Shown: positions 22,897 through 35,028, counted from the stretch's first letter. The stretch: DNA of 64,000 bases from Theocolax elegans (GCA_026168455.1 CM047426.1:29013058-29077057); one strand, 5' to 3'. The notes: generated by a model from the sequence alone, not told the origin. Translations and numbers: made by a program.

Positions 22897-24519
22897 TCAC
22901 CAGTGGTAATAAAAATAGTCTTCTACAAAATCTGCTAATGAGTAATCTAATTTATTGTCAATTTCGCATAAAATCTGCAAAATCGTGAAAACATCATTAA
23001 GTTCATTTTCGAAAATATCATCAAAAATTAACGATACCAAATTTGTCTTTACTTTAGATCTTTGATCTACAGCAAACTGACATAACTTTTTCAAATTACT
23101 TCTACAATATGAAATAATATTGTAACAATTTAAAAAACTATCATATTTATTGTCTAAAACACTACTTGCACTTTTATTGCATAAATTAATTTCAATCGAA
23201 TCATACACTTCATTTATTTTTGTCGAAAATTCTAAATTAAAAATAGACTCCAATAGTTTTTTTAATTGCATTGATATGCACGGAAAATACCATAATTGAT
23301 GCTTGTCGAAATTGCTTTTCCAGTTTATATATTGGTCGTAATTAGCAACAACTGAATAGATTTGTTGTTTACTTTCGTGATTTACAATATTAATAGAATC
23401 GCTAACAAACTGATGGAAATTCGATTCGTTAAAACTGACTTTAACCCAAAAAAAGTACCTGTTAGTGTTACATACCATACTCATAATTTCATTATTTTTA
23501 CAATAAATATATAATATGCCGGTACTGTCAAGCGACATATTTTTTGTGCATTCATCGTATAAATTATCTAAAATTTTTGTTGATAAATCTTCTGTACTTG
23601 GCAACTGAAAAGCGGGCCTTAACATTTTTACAAAATTTACAAACGATGGTGATTCAATTAAGTCAAAATCTAAATTATTTAGTAGTAAAAATTGCAACAA
23701 AAGGCCATCGGTACGATTCTTTTCTTCTGCATCTATTTTATCTATAAAATTTTTCATTGTTTTTCTCTCTTGATCTCGATTTGTAATTTTAAACATTTCA
23801 AAATTATTATTATTTGTTTCTAATTTCTGCAACTCTATAACCTGTGAATTTAATAAAATTAATATATTAATTGAACCATTTTTAAATTCTTTCGTAAATT
23901 AATTTGAATAAAATCATTTTTTTATATTATTAATATTATTTACTTCTGATAATTCTGATTTATCCGTTTCATTAACAATCGATTCATCTACTGCTGTCCC
24001 AACGCTTTGATCGCTAAGATTTTCTGAAGCTTTTCTTTTGTTTGAAGGATTGTTCTTCAATTCTACCTGGTTTGCCTCATTTGATGTTTTGCAAGATTTT
24101 CTGTAACAATGAAGCCAATATTATGTAACGTAGTATAATAATATATTTCCATACAAGTGCGAAAAAATTGATTTTCGAACGAATGCAGGTTTACGAGTCG
24201 AAAATTATCTTTCATACGTGTTTCGAACAATATTTTTTGATAATGTGTGTGTAAATGGCGTTCAAAATATTTGTTTAATGCATGAAATGGCATTTCATGT
24301 ACATACATACACTATCAAAAAGAAATTAACTTCGAGTGAAATAACAAATATTAAAACTTACTTGTGCGTTTTCAATTTACATTCAGCGGTATTTTTTAAT
24401 GTTTTCTTACAAGTTGTGCAGTATGCAACTGTAACCATTTTCTTTTCCTGATCGCTCCCCTCGTTCACAGTCGTCCTTACAAAACCGTCATTCCACAACG
24501 AATGTTTTGGTCGTGGCAT
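22897..24519 (-). CDS. BED zinc-finger, hAT-like transposase-derived protein, three exons
   Basis: Exons 24519-24362, 24100-23944 and 23841-22897 join through GT-AG introns in a continuous frame of 419 residues. The N-terminus has a BED-type finger: W9, F13, C33-x2-C36, H51-x3-C55, with the last Cys supplied by exon 2. Exon 3 carries the hAT block reading FVNFVKMLRPAFQLP and a DUF659-like region. Autonomous hAT transposases are usually 600 residues or more with a C-terminal dimerisation domain, which is absent. The expected DNA-triad context is also altered (VVANYD where VVTDN is usual). It is therefore a truncated copy or a domesticated gene. No terminal repeats could be paired around it. 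Confidence 0.65.
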
Positions 24520-25114
24520 TTTTGCACTAAGCTTGTCAATTTGTGTTCAATAACAGTCTCATTTTAAACAATACCGCGATTTTCTCTTACTATAAAGTAA
24601 CCTCACAGGCCAAGAAAGATTTCGGGATCACAGCAGCAAGTAGCGAATGCACAAGAACAAAGTTTCCCAAAAACGAAAATAAGTAAATAACTTGTTGCGT
24701 GTGTCTTTACTTTTGTTGTGTCCTTCAACGTTACCTTTGATCTTGATTCTCGAGTATTTACTATTCTATAATTTACAACAGTATGTTTGAATTTTGTAAG
24801 TCAAACGTTGAAGTATACATGTAACTTACGTGCAAATATACAGTATATTTCAAATGCTGAAATTGACATGTAACTTACATGTATTATACATGTATAATAC
24901 AACGTGTATCTTACATACCCATCAGTGCTCACCACCATTATTCGTCAATAGTATTTTGTTTTTTTTTAACTCCTCTTTTTCCCTTCAGTTTTCGTTTTAT
25001 TAAATGTTGGATTTTATGTCTCGAAAGCTGTAATTTTTATAACAATATTTTTATCCTCAATGAAACTACCTTCTTCATTGATGGGAGATTTACAATCTAT
25101 ACAGAATCTATCAA
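24520..25114. other. Upstream flank of the BED-finger gene
   Basis: Contains repeated ACATGTAACTTAC-like words at about 24820-24880 but no gene. Confidence 0.45.
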
Positions 25115-25345
25115 ATTTAAATGTATTATTATTTTTATTATATTTATAACGTCGTTCTTTTTATGCTCCAATTTGGTGCTAATCATCGACGAAGGTCATA
25201 CGATGACTTTGAGAAGAAAGTACTTGTAGAAAAATACTTTTTCTCAGTGGTGCTTGTATCAATCGACCGGAGCCTAGAATCGAACCTGAGACCTCTAGAT
25301 TACGAACCTAACGCCATAATTGACTGAGCCATTGCAGACCTCATA
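25115..25345 (-). mobile_element. tRNA-derived SINE, old diverged copy
   Basis: Aligns along its length with the cleaner copies at 41637 and 47527. On the minus strand it starts with a tRNA-like head (GAGGTCTGCAATGGCTCAGT, then box B AGGTTCGATTCTAGG), followed by the same body and an A/T-rich tail near 25115. Many substitutions show age. Confidence 0.75.
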
Positions 25346-25589
25346 TTATTAGTTATATTTCCAAAATTATAGGCACAAGGTAATTGGTTTTTTCTTCATA
25401 CAGTCATATCTACTTCATCAGGTCATTCTTCTTTTTTCTTTTTAAAAACTTTTGGAGAATTCAGATATAGGTTACGTTAAGCAATGAAAGAACTGCACTT
25501 TTGAATGAATCTGATTACTGATAGTTGCTCGTATACTCAGTTGGTGTTGTTGCTGCTCGTAGATGTAAAAGCTTTGAATAGATAATGCT
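25346..25589. other. Intergenic DNA
   Basis: Nothing recognised. Confidence 0.4.
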
Positions 25590-26300
25590 CGTTTCATCAT
25601 TGGTATCTATATCACTCCTCAATATGTACGCCGGTTTCAATCGATCCATGGAGATTGTCACGTTTTCTCTGTTGATTTCGACAACAAATGTTTTAGAAGC
25701 TCCTTGAAATGATAGTGTTACTTTTTATTGAAAGTTGCGGGATAGTTGTCTGTATCTCGATTCCGCGGGAGAAACTTTGGCAAGGGTTCACGGTATACCA
25801 GTTCTGCGGCTGTGGTTCTTAGATCATCTCCTTCGAGCGCATTATCACTGCTTTCAGCTGTCTTTTAAAACACTCGACCATGTCGTTCGCTTGTAGGTGG
25901 TATCTGTCAATCGATTAAGCGATTGAAACAAATACGACTCGAGCTGGCGTCCTTGATCACAAGTGATCCTAAGTGGGGTCTCATATTAGCAGATCCAGAC
26001 TTCGTAAAAAGTACGAGCTACGGTCTTCACTTCTTGATCAGGCAGCGGAAAAGCTGCCGGCCAACGGGTGCATCAGTCTACACATGTTAAACAATACCGT
26101 TGTCTTACCGAGGGCGGCATCACAACGATGTCGATGTGCATGTGTTGAAATCGCGCTGACAGCGGCGAGAATACGCCTACTGGATACTTCGATTGTTGAC
26201 ACTGAATACAAGCTTGTGACCGACTCCGGCAGTTGGATTTTATGGATGGCCAAATTAATCATTGTGTCGCAAATTTGATGGTCGACTTTTACTCCCCGCT
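25590..26300 (-). pseudogene. Ty3/gypsy retrotransposon integrase remnant
   Basis: Minus-strand reading across frame breaks gives CIQCQQSKYPVGVFSPL (the zinc-binding end), HMHIDIVVMPPS with the first catalytic Asp, RYCLTCVDR, RWPEAFPLPDQEV, LRITCDQGRQLES with the second Asp region, TTAAELVYREPL and finally SMDRLKPAYI, the C-terminal chromodomain-proximal block. The order matches gypsy integrases. Stops and indels make it dead. No LTRs, reverse transcriptase or gag were found beside it. Confidence 0.75.
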
Positions 26301-26630
26301 GTGCTAAATTATGCACTACGTCGATAACTATCTTGCAAAACGGTTTTGTTACGAATGGTCACGCATTACTTGTGAATTCTTCTAGTAGTAAGATTGACAC
26401 AATATCAAGTGAAGCAAGAACTAATGAGATGAAAATATTTGTCAAATATTCACAAATTATAATATACATAATTTTATTATGTTAAACTTTTCAGGTTAAA
26501 TTTGAGAATGTTAATATAGCTGTAAATTCATTCGATATAAGTGTTCGATTGGATACCTGTACTTAAAGTATTGTCAATCATCCAGGTCTTCAGTAATATA
26601 AGTCGAGATATAAAACTTTGAAGTTTTGGT
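26301..26630. other. AT-rich intergenic DNA
   Basis: Nothing recognised. Confidence 0.4.
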
Positions 26631-26649
26631 AATTTTGTTTAATAATTTT

Positions 26650-26735
26650 GGTGACATCATCTATTAAGGGGTACTGTATAACTACCTCGTCGCGGATTCG
26701 AACCGGGAACTTCAGCCTATTTAGGGCTACCACGT
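26650..26735 (-). ncRNA. tRNA-like sequence (probable SINE head or tRNA pseudogene)
   Basis: On the minus strand GTGGTAGCC, a stem-loop AGCC-CTAAATA-GGCT and CCCGGTTCGAATCCGCG (box B and T arm) follow in tRNA order. The acceptor stem is not convincing and a D stem is missing. Confidence 0.35.
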
Positions 26736-26920
26736 TGTCCGACTTTGTCACAAAGTTTCGTCAACAATCATATCATTTTAGAGGTAATTTTTAGACGGTC
26801 AATAACACTTTTTCGGATCATAAAAATTTTGCTTTTTTCCATTTATTTTAACTATAATGTTGGCAATATATAATTTAAAAATCTCTTTGTATGCCTAGAA
26901 CTATTAAAAAATTAATTTTT

Positions 26921-27085
26921 GTAATAGTATGCGTAAAGTACGTGCGTAAAGAACTCAAAACGGTGCATACAGTTCACTTCTCCAAACTATTGTTTGTAAA
27001 TCCAATGCGAATACATAAAGGAAATACAACAGTGTCTGAAGTAATTATTTAGTTCTTTACGAACGCACTTTACGCACACTATTAC
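26921..27085. mobile_element. Short MITE with 36-bp terminal inverted repeats
   Basis: GTAATAGTATGCGTAAAG at the left and CTTTACGCACACTATTAC at the right are imperfect inverted repeats over about 36 bases with a 90-base middle. No coding capacity. Confidence 0.65.
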
Positions 27086-27714
27086 TAAAAATATCGTATT
27101 GAACACGGGCGTGACACTTCACGCACACGCACGATCGTCGCGGCACTAGTAATTCTTCACGCTCTTGTTACATAATATACTATTTTAATTTTGATTTTGA
27201 AAATAATCTAAAAGTAATCTTACAACTTACCTGAAAATCATCACTATTCTTTAATGTTATGAAATGAATAAATTTAAGTTAAAAGTTACATATGATGTTT
27301 GGAAGAAAAATTCGTTTTGTTTATCTCGCAAATAACTTTATATTTATTCAGTTTTGATAATAGAAGTAATAATACAAATGTTTTACAGTAAACTTAAAAA
27401 TGGTTAGAAATTTACTTATTATGCATTGAATTGATAATAAAATAGATTTTAAAAAATTTTATATTTGGAATAAAATTGGAGAATAACTTTTGGAAGAGTA
27501 ACTCAAGAGCAAACATAAACCAGAATGCGTAGAATTTTCTTGTGTAACCTGTACTATATATATTGTCATTCTATTTTCCTTAGAGTAAGCATCAAATATT
27601 CTTATAGTGTACTTGAAGACTACTTTGGATCATATTAAAAAAACACATTTTTATTTATTTATGTATTTTAGAATAGACTACAAGTTTTCTTAGAGTATAC
27701 TTAAAGCGGTCAGA
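27086..27714. other. AT-rich intergenic DNA
   Basis: Nothing recognised. Confidence 0.4.
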
Positions 27715-28156
27715 ATACCAAAGTCAAGTTTTATCCTCCCTACCTTACCAGCCTCAAAAGTCATATAAAGTGAGTTATAATTAAGAAAAAACGATAATTT
27801 ACGCAAATAGAGGAGAACAGTTCCCTTTCTTTATTAATAATCTACCTCAGTTCAAAATTTGAAGCAAAAATATTGTTTGGTTTTCGAGTAATCCCTTACC
27901 AAAATTTATGATAATTTCATGTAATTTGAGGTTATACGCTCGACTAAATAAAAGGCATGTCAAGATTTTTGGTAAGAAATTTCTTGAAAACTAGTAAATA
28001 TTTTTGCTTCAAATTTTAAAGACAAATAGATTATTGATAAAGGAAGAGTTCTGTTCTCCTAGATTCACGTAAATTAACTTTCTCTTTTAAATATAATTAA
28101 TTTTATGCAATTTTCAAGGTCGGTAAGGTAGGGATGATAGAACTTGGCTTTGGCAC
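27715..28156. mobile_element. Foldback MITE, ACCAAAGTCAAG family, copy 1
   Basis: Ends read ATACCAAAGTCAAGTTTTA and the inverted TAGAACTTGGCTTTGGCAC. Arms are imperfect reverse complements along most of the 442 bp. A copy with strong similarity lies at 52524-52965. Confidence 0.75.
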
Positions 28157-28164
28157 TCCGTTAA

Positions 28165-28522
28165 GGAGGTAGCATACCTGGTGAGCTACTGACCGAGCAA
28201 AAAAAATAACTATTACCTTTATTTAAAAAAATACGCAACTTTATGCAAAATTATTCTAAATCATTCTACAATGTTGCAGGTCGATACGACAAGGACACCC
28301 GACAAATTTCTGCACCAAAATTTACGATTTTCTGTGATTCTTCGGTGCATAAATTTTTTAAGATGTCTTTGTCTTATTGACTTGGAACTTTGTAAAATGA
28401 CTTATTATTTATTTATCTAGTGCTTCTGCGTTCGGGTTTTGCATAAAATTGCGTATTTTTCAAATAAATGTAATAACGATCTTTTTTTGCTTGGTCGGTA
28501 ACCCACCCGATATGCTACCTCC
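28165..28522. mobile_element. Palindromic MITE with TTAA at both ends (piggyBac-like)
   Basis: GGAGGTAGCATA at the left and TATGCTACCTCC at the right are inverted, and each is bordered by TTAA (28161-28164, 28523-28526). Internal arms also pair (GAGCAAAAAAAATAAC with the right arm). TTAA is the piggyBac target, but as the word is its own complement it could also be part of the terminal repeat. Confidence 0.6.
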
Positions 28523-28526
28523 TTAA

Positions 28527-29789
28527 AGATTACTTTGGATCTGTTATCAAAAAAATTCATTTTAATTACGTTCCTTTCAATAAACTTCGAGTTTTACAAT
28601 AGACGAGTTTCGACATTTATAAGTGTATTTATTTTTATAAATATTAAATGATAAATGTTCATGTATTAATGGAATCCTTATGCATAATAAGTTATTTTGG
28701 AAAAATTAGTAATGAAATTGAGAAAGTAAATAAAAATATTAATATAACAGATAATTATATTTCTTATGATACTAATGCACTGTATGAAGAAAATTATTCA
28801 TTTATTTGAAATGTTAAGCTAATAGTCCTTTCAGCGCAAAAGGTACAATTTATATGATTTATGTAAATAAAAATATATTTGTTCCAGTCATGATTCGTGA
28901 TTATGTTACGAGATTCGAATTTAAAAGTAACTGAATGACACACTTTACAGAACCAATTATTTAATATATCATAAATGCACATAAGTATTTCAAGGGTTCA
29001 AACAGGCAAAATATCTTTGAATGTGTAATGTGATAGTCGTGCCACCTATTAATTATGTATAACTTAATTGTATGTGTTGTGTGTATATACATGCCTTCGA
29101 CAACAAAAAGTAAATGGAAGGAAGCAATAAAATTGTTCGGTACTGAAGAGGGTCTTCGCAGTCTTTTAAAATCAAAGGAATCAATGGATAACTCGAAAAT
29201 ATACAACGTATAGCTTCAGATATCTACTTTGCTTTGTCATTGTTTGCTATGTCAAACGAGAGAAAAAAGGAAAAACTAAACTCGGTAACACCAAAATAAT
29301 GGACCATATCTGTCTTTCTATTTGATACATCTACATACACTTGTGTGAATATCTACTTATGTATAGCTCAAATTCTGTTTTAACCAAATTAAAAAAAAAT
29401 CAGGCGTTTCTAGAATTTTACAAATAATCCATACCTTTTGTATAATGTTAATGTACTCTTAATGTATCATTCAAATCATTTTAATAAGTTATATAACATA
29501 AGTGCAACTGCAGCTTTCATAATACTTACGACAATACTTCGTGATTACTGAAATTTTATAATGACGTAAATAATAATTATAGGATAATGCAATGTATTTC
29601 TATACTGACGTTTATGAATCTATTTATATAATTCAATAAAAATACTGCAATATCGTGTAAATTAGATTTATATTACTATATCACCAAATAGAGGTACAAA
29701 ATTTTGTATCACTGAATATAATAAATCTGAAATACATGCTTTTTATATAATTAAAATAACAGAACATTACATCAACTAAAGAATAGAAA
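28527..29789. other. AT-rich intergenic DNA
   Basis: No gene or delimited repeat was recognised. Confidence 0.5.
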
Positions 29790-30090
29790 ACTTCATCAAA
29801 TTTTTCCCATATTTTATTAATACTTCCACTATTACATATTGACCATATTGTTATCATTTTTTTGTTTTCCTATATCTCTGTTTTAATTAGTCCCTCTTCT
29901 ATTTCAAAACCTAATTTTTCTATTTTATAATTCCAATTTTTTTTAACCTTTTAAAATTCCTCCTTTTGCCATCCCTTTCTTATATTCTCTTTTTGCTGGT
30001 ATTAGTTTCCAGTTAAATTCTTTTGATACACTCTTTTTCATAAATTCTATATCTTTATATTTTCTATCTACGTTTCAGTTAAGTTACCAA

Positions 30091-30312
30091 TAGTATATTA
30101 CACACCTAGGGAGGTAAAGTATTGGTCAGTCCATAGCACATGTAAATTGGCACCTGAGCCGAAGGCGAGGGTGGCAAACATGTGCTATGGGGTGACCATT
30201 TTACCTCCCGTGGGATGTATACTATTTTTCACCACCAGTAGGCCGAAAATAACACATTCCTTTTTCGGTGCCGGGAGGGAATGTGGTACTTTCGGTCTAC
30301 GTGTGGTGAAAA
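30091..30312. repeat. Double-hairpin repeat, copy 1
   Basis: Two adjacent hairpins. The first pairs AGTATATTACACACCTAGGG with a distal CCCGTGGGATGTATACT, and inside it CCATAGCACATGT (30131) pairs perfectly with ACATGTGCTATGG (30178). The second pairs TTTTTCACCAC with GTGGTGAAAAA at the outside and GGCCGAAA/TTTCGGTC within. GC content is far above the flanks. Confidence 0.75.
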
Positions 30313-30396
30313 ATCTTTTTTTTCTATATAAATCCAAAAATCTCTATCTTTATTCATAATTCCTGCAACATTCCAGAAAATGTATTTTTTTATATT

Positions 30397-30619
30397 TAGT
30401 ATATTACACACCTAGGGAGGTAAAGTATTGGTCAGTCCATAGCACACGTAAATTGGCACCTGAGCCGAAGGCGAGGGTGGCAAACATGTGCTATGGGATG
30501 ACCATTTTACCTCCCGTGGGATGTATACTATTTTTCACCACCAGTAGGCCGAAAATAACACATTCCTCTTTCGGTGCCGGGAGGGAATGTGGTACTTTCG
30601 GTCTACGTGTGGTGAAAAT
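30397..30619. repeat. Double-hairpin repeat, copy 2
   Basis: Nearly identical to the copy 306 bases upstream, including both hairpins; one arm of the inner hairpin has a single change (CACACGT for CACATGT). The 84-base spacers after each copy differ, so this is two insertions or a partial tandem duplication. Confidence 0.75.
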
Positions 30620-31392
30620 ACTATTTTTCCCCCATCTCTGACTTTCTCTGTTATTTAAAAAAAAAATTCATTTATTTGTTCATTATCATTTTGTAGGTTA
30701 GCATTTATTTCTTTATTTTCCTTTTTTTCTTGTTACCTGTTTTCTTTTCTAAATTTTCCCTATTTTCCCATTTAATTCACGTATTTTTATAGATGATTTT
30801 ACCAAAACCTATTTTTATTTACCATGGAGTCTCTTTTATTACTATAATATCGTCGTCCCGGTAACTATTTATCAACCTCGATTCTTTGCGCCATTTTTCC
30901 ATTCTCTATATCTCTCTTTCTTCCCAACGATCTAATTTATTTTCTAACTTTTCTATCCTTATTAACATATCTACTTTACCCGTGTTCATTTAAACACTTA
31001 ATCTTTCTAAATCTAATGTCAATTGTCTAATTTTCTTAAATTCTTTCGTACATCTCGCTTTAAATTCACTTTCGGTTTCAACAAAATTAACTTCTAGTAA
31101 ATAGTATTAGATTTATTTATTATTAACCCTTAACATTCGACTATTAACTAATTCAACATTGGAGGGTGAAAATTACAAATTAAAATTTACTTTTTTACGA
31201 CTTTACTGTCAAGCGTGGTTTGCAGACTATCTGCGAGTTATTCTTACGTTCATCTATTTATCTATGCGCTTATTACCTTTCTTTTTTCTTCTTCTTTTTC
31301 TTTATCGTTTTTACCTTGCGTATTTTTTTTCACAGTCTCGTATTATCGCGTATAATCACTTTTTGTTTCTCTTACTCTCGCTGTATCTTAAC

Positions 31393-33247
31393 CAGGGTTG
31401 GGTAAGTAGTCGTCAACCACCCATTTTCGAATACTAATTCATTATTTGAGTTTAAAGCTTAAAAAACATAAAGACTTGCGCAACAACATTGTATATGGTA
31501 TATATATACACCATATCGTCAGCTGAGTGGAAGAACAGTCTATCTCGGAACTTGCTTGGAAAACGCCCTATCTCGGAACTTGCTTGAAAAACGCCCTATC
31601 TCGGAAAACGCTTGGAAAACATCCTATCTCGCGATCCGCTTGGAAAACGCCCTATCTCGCGCCTCGGTTGAAGAACGCCCTATCTCAAATGAAATTTTTC
31701 GCTTTCAAATTTTGTAGTGGCACCACTGCGCAAATTAAAAATTCTAAGCTTAAAAATCTCCGTTCTCTCAACTTTTTTTTAACCTTTATAAAAACATTAT
31801 TTAAATTGCACACAGATCGGCTGATATAATAAGTACTCGATACATCGCCCTGATAGACAGATAAAGTCAGAGAAGTCTCTCTTTCTCTGCGGAGTCCCGA
31901 TGACGCCTAAACAATATTTTTCCGAATTTTAAACACTTTACTAATTAATTTATTTTAATTAGCAAGACCGTATTTTTAAGTTGCGCAGTGCAGGTGCCAC
32001 TACAAAATTTGAAAGCGAAAAATTTCATTTGAGATAGGGTGTTCTTCAACCGAGGCGCGAGATAGGGCGTTTTCCAAGCGGATCGCGAGATAGGGCGTTT
32101 TCCAAGCAAGTTCCGAGATAGACTGTTCTTCCAATCAGCCGACGATATACAATGTTTTTATGCAAGTTGTAACAGTTTGGTTGCCGCACGGATGTTTATT
32201 TTAATCTCGCGGCTGCTCAGCGGTACGGTTAAACTTACCGTATTTAAATAAATGTATTTTTCCCGCGTTGCGGCGGCAGTTACCTGTCCGCTCTACCAAA
32301 TCTGTTAAGTGTTAGTCTGAAACCGAGTTACTGTTTCAGATAACAACCAGGTAAAAAGCAAATCTGAAATTGACCGCGAAACAGGGACATCGCGTCGAGC
32401 ACTTGTCAACCAGAAATATACGAGCTCTTAGGATTACGGAAGGAATAGTACGTGGGTTAAATTCAAATACTTGAATACCGGATAGAATTCTAATAATAAA
32501 CTGAGTTTATTGAAATAAAAATAAAGATAAATAACAAATAAAATATCTGATTGTCGCCGAGGTCTACGCTTTTATTACAAGTCGGTAAACAGCCGACTTG
32601 TACAGAGAGGGGGAAAAATATCGCGAACTAAAATAATATACCCAGTCAACGGGACTGGTATAAAGCAACACGACTATTTATTAAGTGCGAATAAAAACAC
32701 GATCGCGTGAAGTGGTACCACTTACTTTATACGTTGCTCTCTCACTCACGCTGCGATGTAGGACGGATTGTCCGTTCGCCCGTGCACCGAGGTTGTGTGG
32801 CTGCAGGTCGGTTCACGGTGTTGCAGTACTCACTGCAAATGCAGGATCGCCCTGCAGTCAAAACGCACACACGTAACGCACGGCAAAACACAGCACGGTG
32901 AAGCTGAACACGGGACGCGGGGGGATCACACCTGTCGCGTAAGAAGGCGGCTATATCTCTTCGCAGCGCGTGCGAATCTTCCCCTCATCTATCTAATCAG
33001 GTGCGTGCGCGAATCTTTCGCACGCGAAGTCGATCTCGCCCGTGTACAAACCGAGCCAAGCCGAATCTCTCCGGCTCGAGCCGATGCGAACATTAGGATA
33101 CTGTTCGCTCGTATTGCTCACATTCGTCAAACGGTAAGGTAAACAATACCTTACCGTTACAAAGTCTATATGTTTTTTTAAGGTTTAAACTCAAATAATG
33201 ATAAAGTATTCGAAAATGGGTGATTGACAACTACATACCCAACCCTG
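31393..33247. mobile_element. hAT-type foldback MITE with 8-bp duplication, split by a solo LTR
   Basis: Ends CAGGGTTGGGTA and TACCCAACCCTG are inverted and bordered by the 8-mer ATCTTAAC (31385-31392, 33248-33255), a hAT signature. Arms of about 320 bp pair closely; each carries a 33-bp-type minisatellite around GGAAAACGCCCTATCTCG. Removing the nested LTR (32168-33161) and its 4-bp duplication leaves an element of about 857 bp. The open frame 31527-31829 is the minisatellite, not a gene. Confidence 0.85.
32168..33161. mobile_element. Solo LTR of a retrotransposon, 994 bp
   Basis: Begins TGTAACAG and ends CCGTTACA, flanked by AAGT on both sides (32164-32167 and 33162-33165). It interrupts the right arm of the surrounding foldback MITE, whose left arm gives the uninterrupted sequence. 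No internal coding region remains, as expected after LTR-LTR recombination. It is GC-richer than its flanks; open frames inside it are not genes. The superfamily is unknown. Confidence 0.75.
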
Positions 33248-33648
33248 ATCTTAACTACCTGTTCTAATCTATACGTGCAACGCTCACTTTACACTTTACA
33301 TTTCTGCTTTATTTACATAAATTTGTATAATATTTATATATCCTTTTGTTCTTTACGTTTTTAATTATCCTACATTACAACTTTTATTATTTCATTACCT
33401 TTTTTACCATTAAATATTTCGTAAATTTTAACAGAGATACCGCACACACCGAGGGGCTATTCACCCAACAACATTGTGCGTGAATGATTACAATACTGAG
33501 TCGACTTCAAAGTGATTCTAAGCGATTTCAATAATTAAACTGAAATCGGTCTCTTTCTTGAACCTAAACTACTAACATTTAGGTAGTATACAAAAATTTT
33601 ATTTGAATTGGTTAAAAGATTTGGAATGAAGTAAAAAACCTTCAAAGT

Positions 33649-34970
33649 TTACAGATATTTTTTTATTTTTTTTAGAACATTTACGTCGAGTAATAAACTT
33701 TTGTCGCTTACAATGGGCGGCGAGATGGATAGTACATATTGATTAATATTAATATAACCATGAATATCCATTGGTACTGTTTCTAGCGTATTATCGTCTT
33801 TTTGATCGTTTTTCAATTTATACCACTGACATAGTACGCCTACATCTCTAGAATTTCCGCTAATTTGAGCAAACTCACGGGAAAATTCAGTGTTTTCCCA
33901 ACATTTACCAATAAGATAAGCAAAACTTAGAACTAAGCCTATATAACATTTATACTTCTCTCCCAATATTTTAAACAAACAATAATCTCCTACATAAATT
34001 TCGTCACTTATTTTTGAAAAATATGTTTCTTGTTTCTTTATTCCCCTATTAGATTTAGTAATTTCGTAATCTTTTACACGATGCAATCTATCGCTACTTA
34101 AACTAGTATTATTTTGGTTTAATAGCCAACATATTGACGACTTTCGTACTACAAAATTATTGTCGGTACTGTCCTTTATACAAATAAAAGAACTATTTGG
34201 CTTCAGCTCTAGCTTTTTATTATAATTTTTTAAGTCTATAGTTCCATTTACATTACATAGCACGGTTAAATCTTCTAATAAATTAGGGTTACAGTTGTCT
34301 AGGTTACATTGTACATCACATGTCGCATTTTTTTTATCACACAATTGTGTTTCGCAGTCTGAATCTCCATCTTCACTCTCTTTAACTTCACTTTTTTCTT
34401 GTAAATAATCACAGAAGTTTTCTTTTAAAATTATTGTATCCGCATTATGACTTTGAATATTTATTCCCAATAGTTTAATTTCAAAAAAAGCAGCTTGTTT
34501 TGCTCTTTCTAAAATCGAATTTATACTTGAATCATCTAGAAAGTCAAAATTAAAATTTCCTTGCATATGCATTTTTTTTTCTAATCGTGGAAATCGAAAA
34601 TCAGTGTCGTCACATTTATCATTCACATTTAAAGCTTCATTTTGAAATTGTATTCTTGATACTTTATTTAATACTTCTAGTAGAGAAAAATTAACTACAG
34701 TTGAATAAGTAGATCCCATCGATCTAAGTGCTCGAAAAAATGATTCGCACGTTTGACTACCAAATAACCATGGTAAAAATAAATTAGTCGTAAGAGAAGA
34801 TTTTTCATCATTCAGACTTTCTGCATTATTCTGTAATTTGCGAATACATGTAATTAAATTATGAGCGTTTAACTCCATGCATAAGTAAGTATTTAGAGTT
34901 ATAAAATTTTCCGTAATAGAATATTTAGGTATATTATTTAACCAAGATCGCCAATATCGTAAGAAAAAAA
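33649..34970 (-). pseudogene. Transposase C-terminal part
   Basis: The frame from ATG 34878 (409 aa) stays open upstream to about 34970, reading FFLRYWRSWLNNIPKYS, so the ATG is probably internal. It contains LPWLFGSQTCESFFRALRS (Glu45), a likely third catalytic acidic residue, then STYSTVVNFSLLE. A short AT-rich segment with the hairpin ACCACGC-AAA-GCGTGGT (near 34980) separates it from the central part. The last 100 residues are a conserved-looking tail (VGDYCLFKILGEKYKCYIG). Confidence 0.65.
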
Positions 34971-35028
34971 TGCAAAACCACGCTTTGCGTGGTTAATTTT
35001 TAATTTTATTAATTTTTGGTATTAATTT

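Larger units (their letters stand above)
29790..31100 (-). pseudogene. Heavily decayed non-LTR retrotransposon remnant, interrupted by a paired repeat
   Basis: The plus strand is pyrimidine-rich, as expected for antisense of Lys/Glu-rich coding DNA. Minus-strand scraps such as EFNWKLIPAKREYKKGMAKGGI and MEKWRKESRLINSYRDD resemble non-LTR element proteins. Stops are frequent. The repeat pair at 30091 and 30397 lies within it. Identification is weak. Confidence 0.3.

Noticed and set aside
31527..31829. 100-codon frame with repeated WKTPYL-like units
   Set aside because: It is a translation of the MITE minisatellite; the units follow the DNA repeat and no family fits.
32685..33142. Overlapping Arg- and Cys-rich open frames of 63-124 codons
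   Set aside because: They lie inside the solo LTR and are explained by its GC-rich composition.
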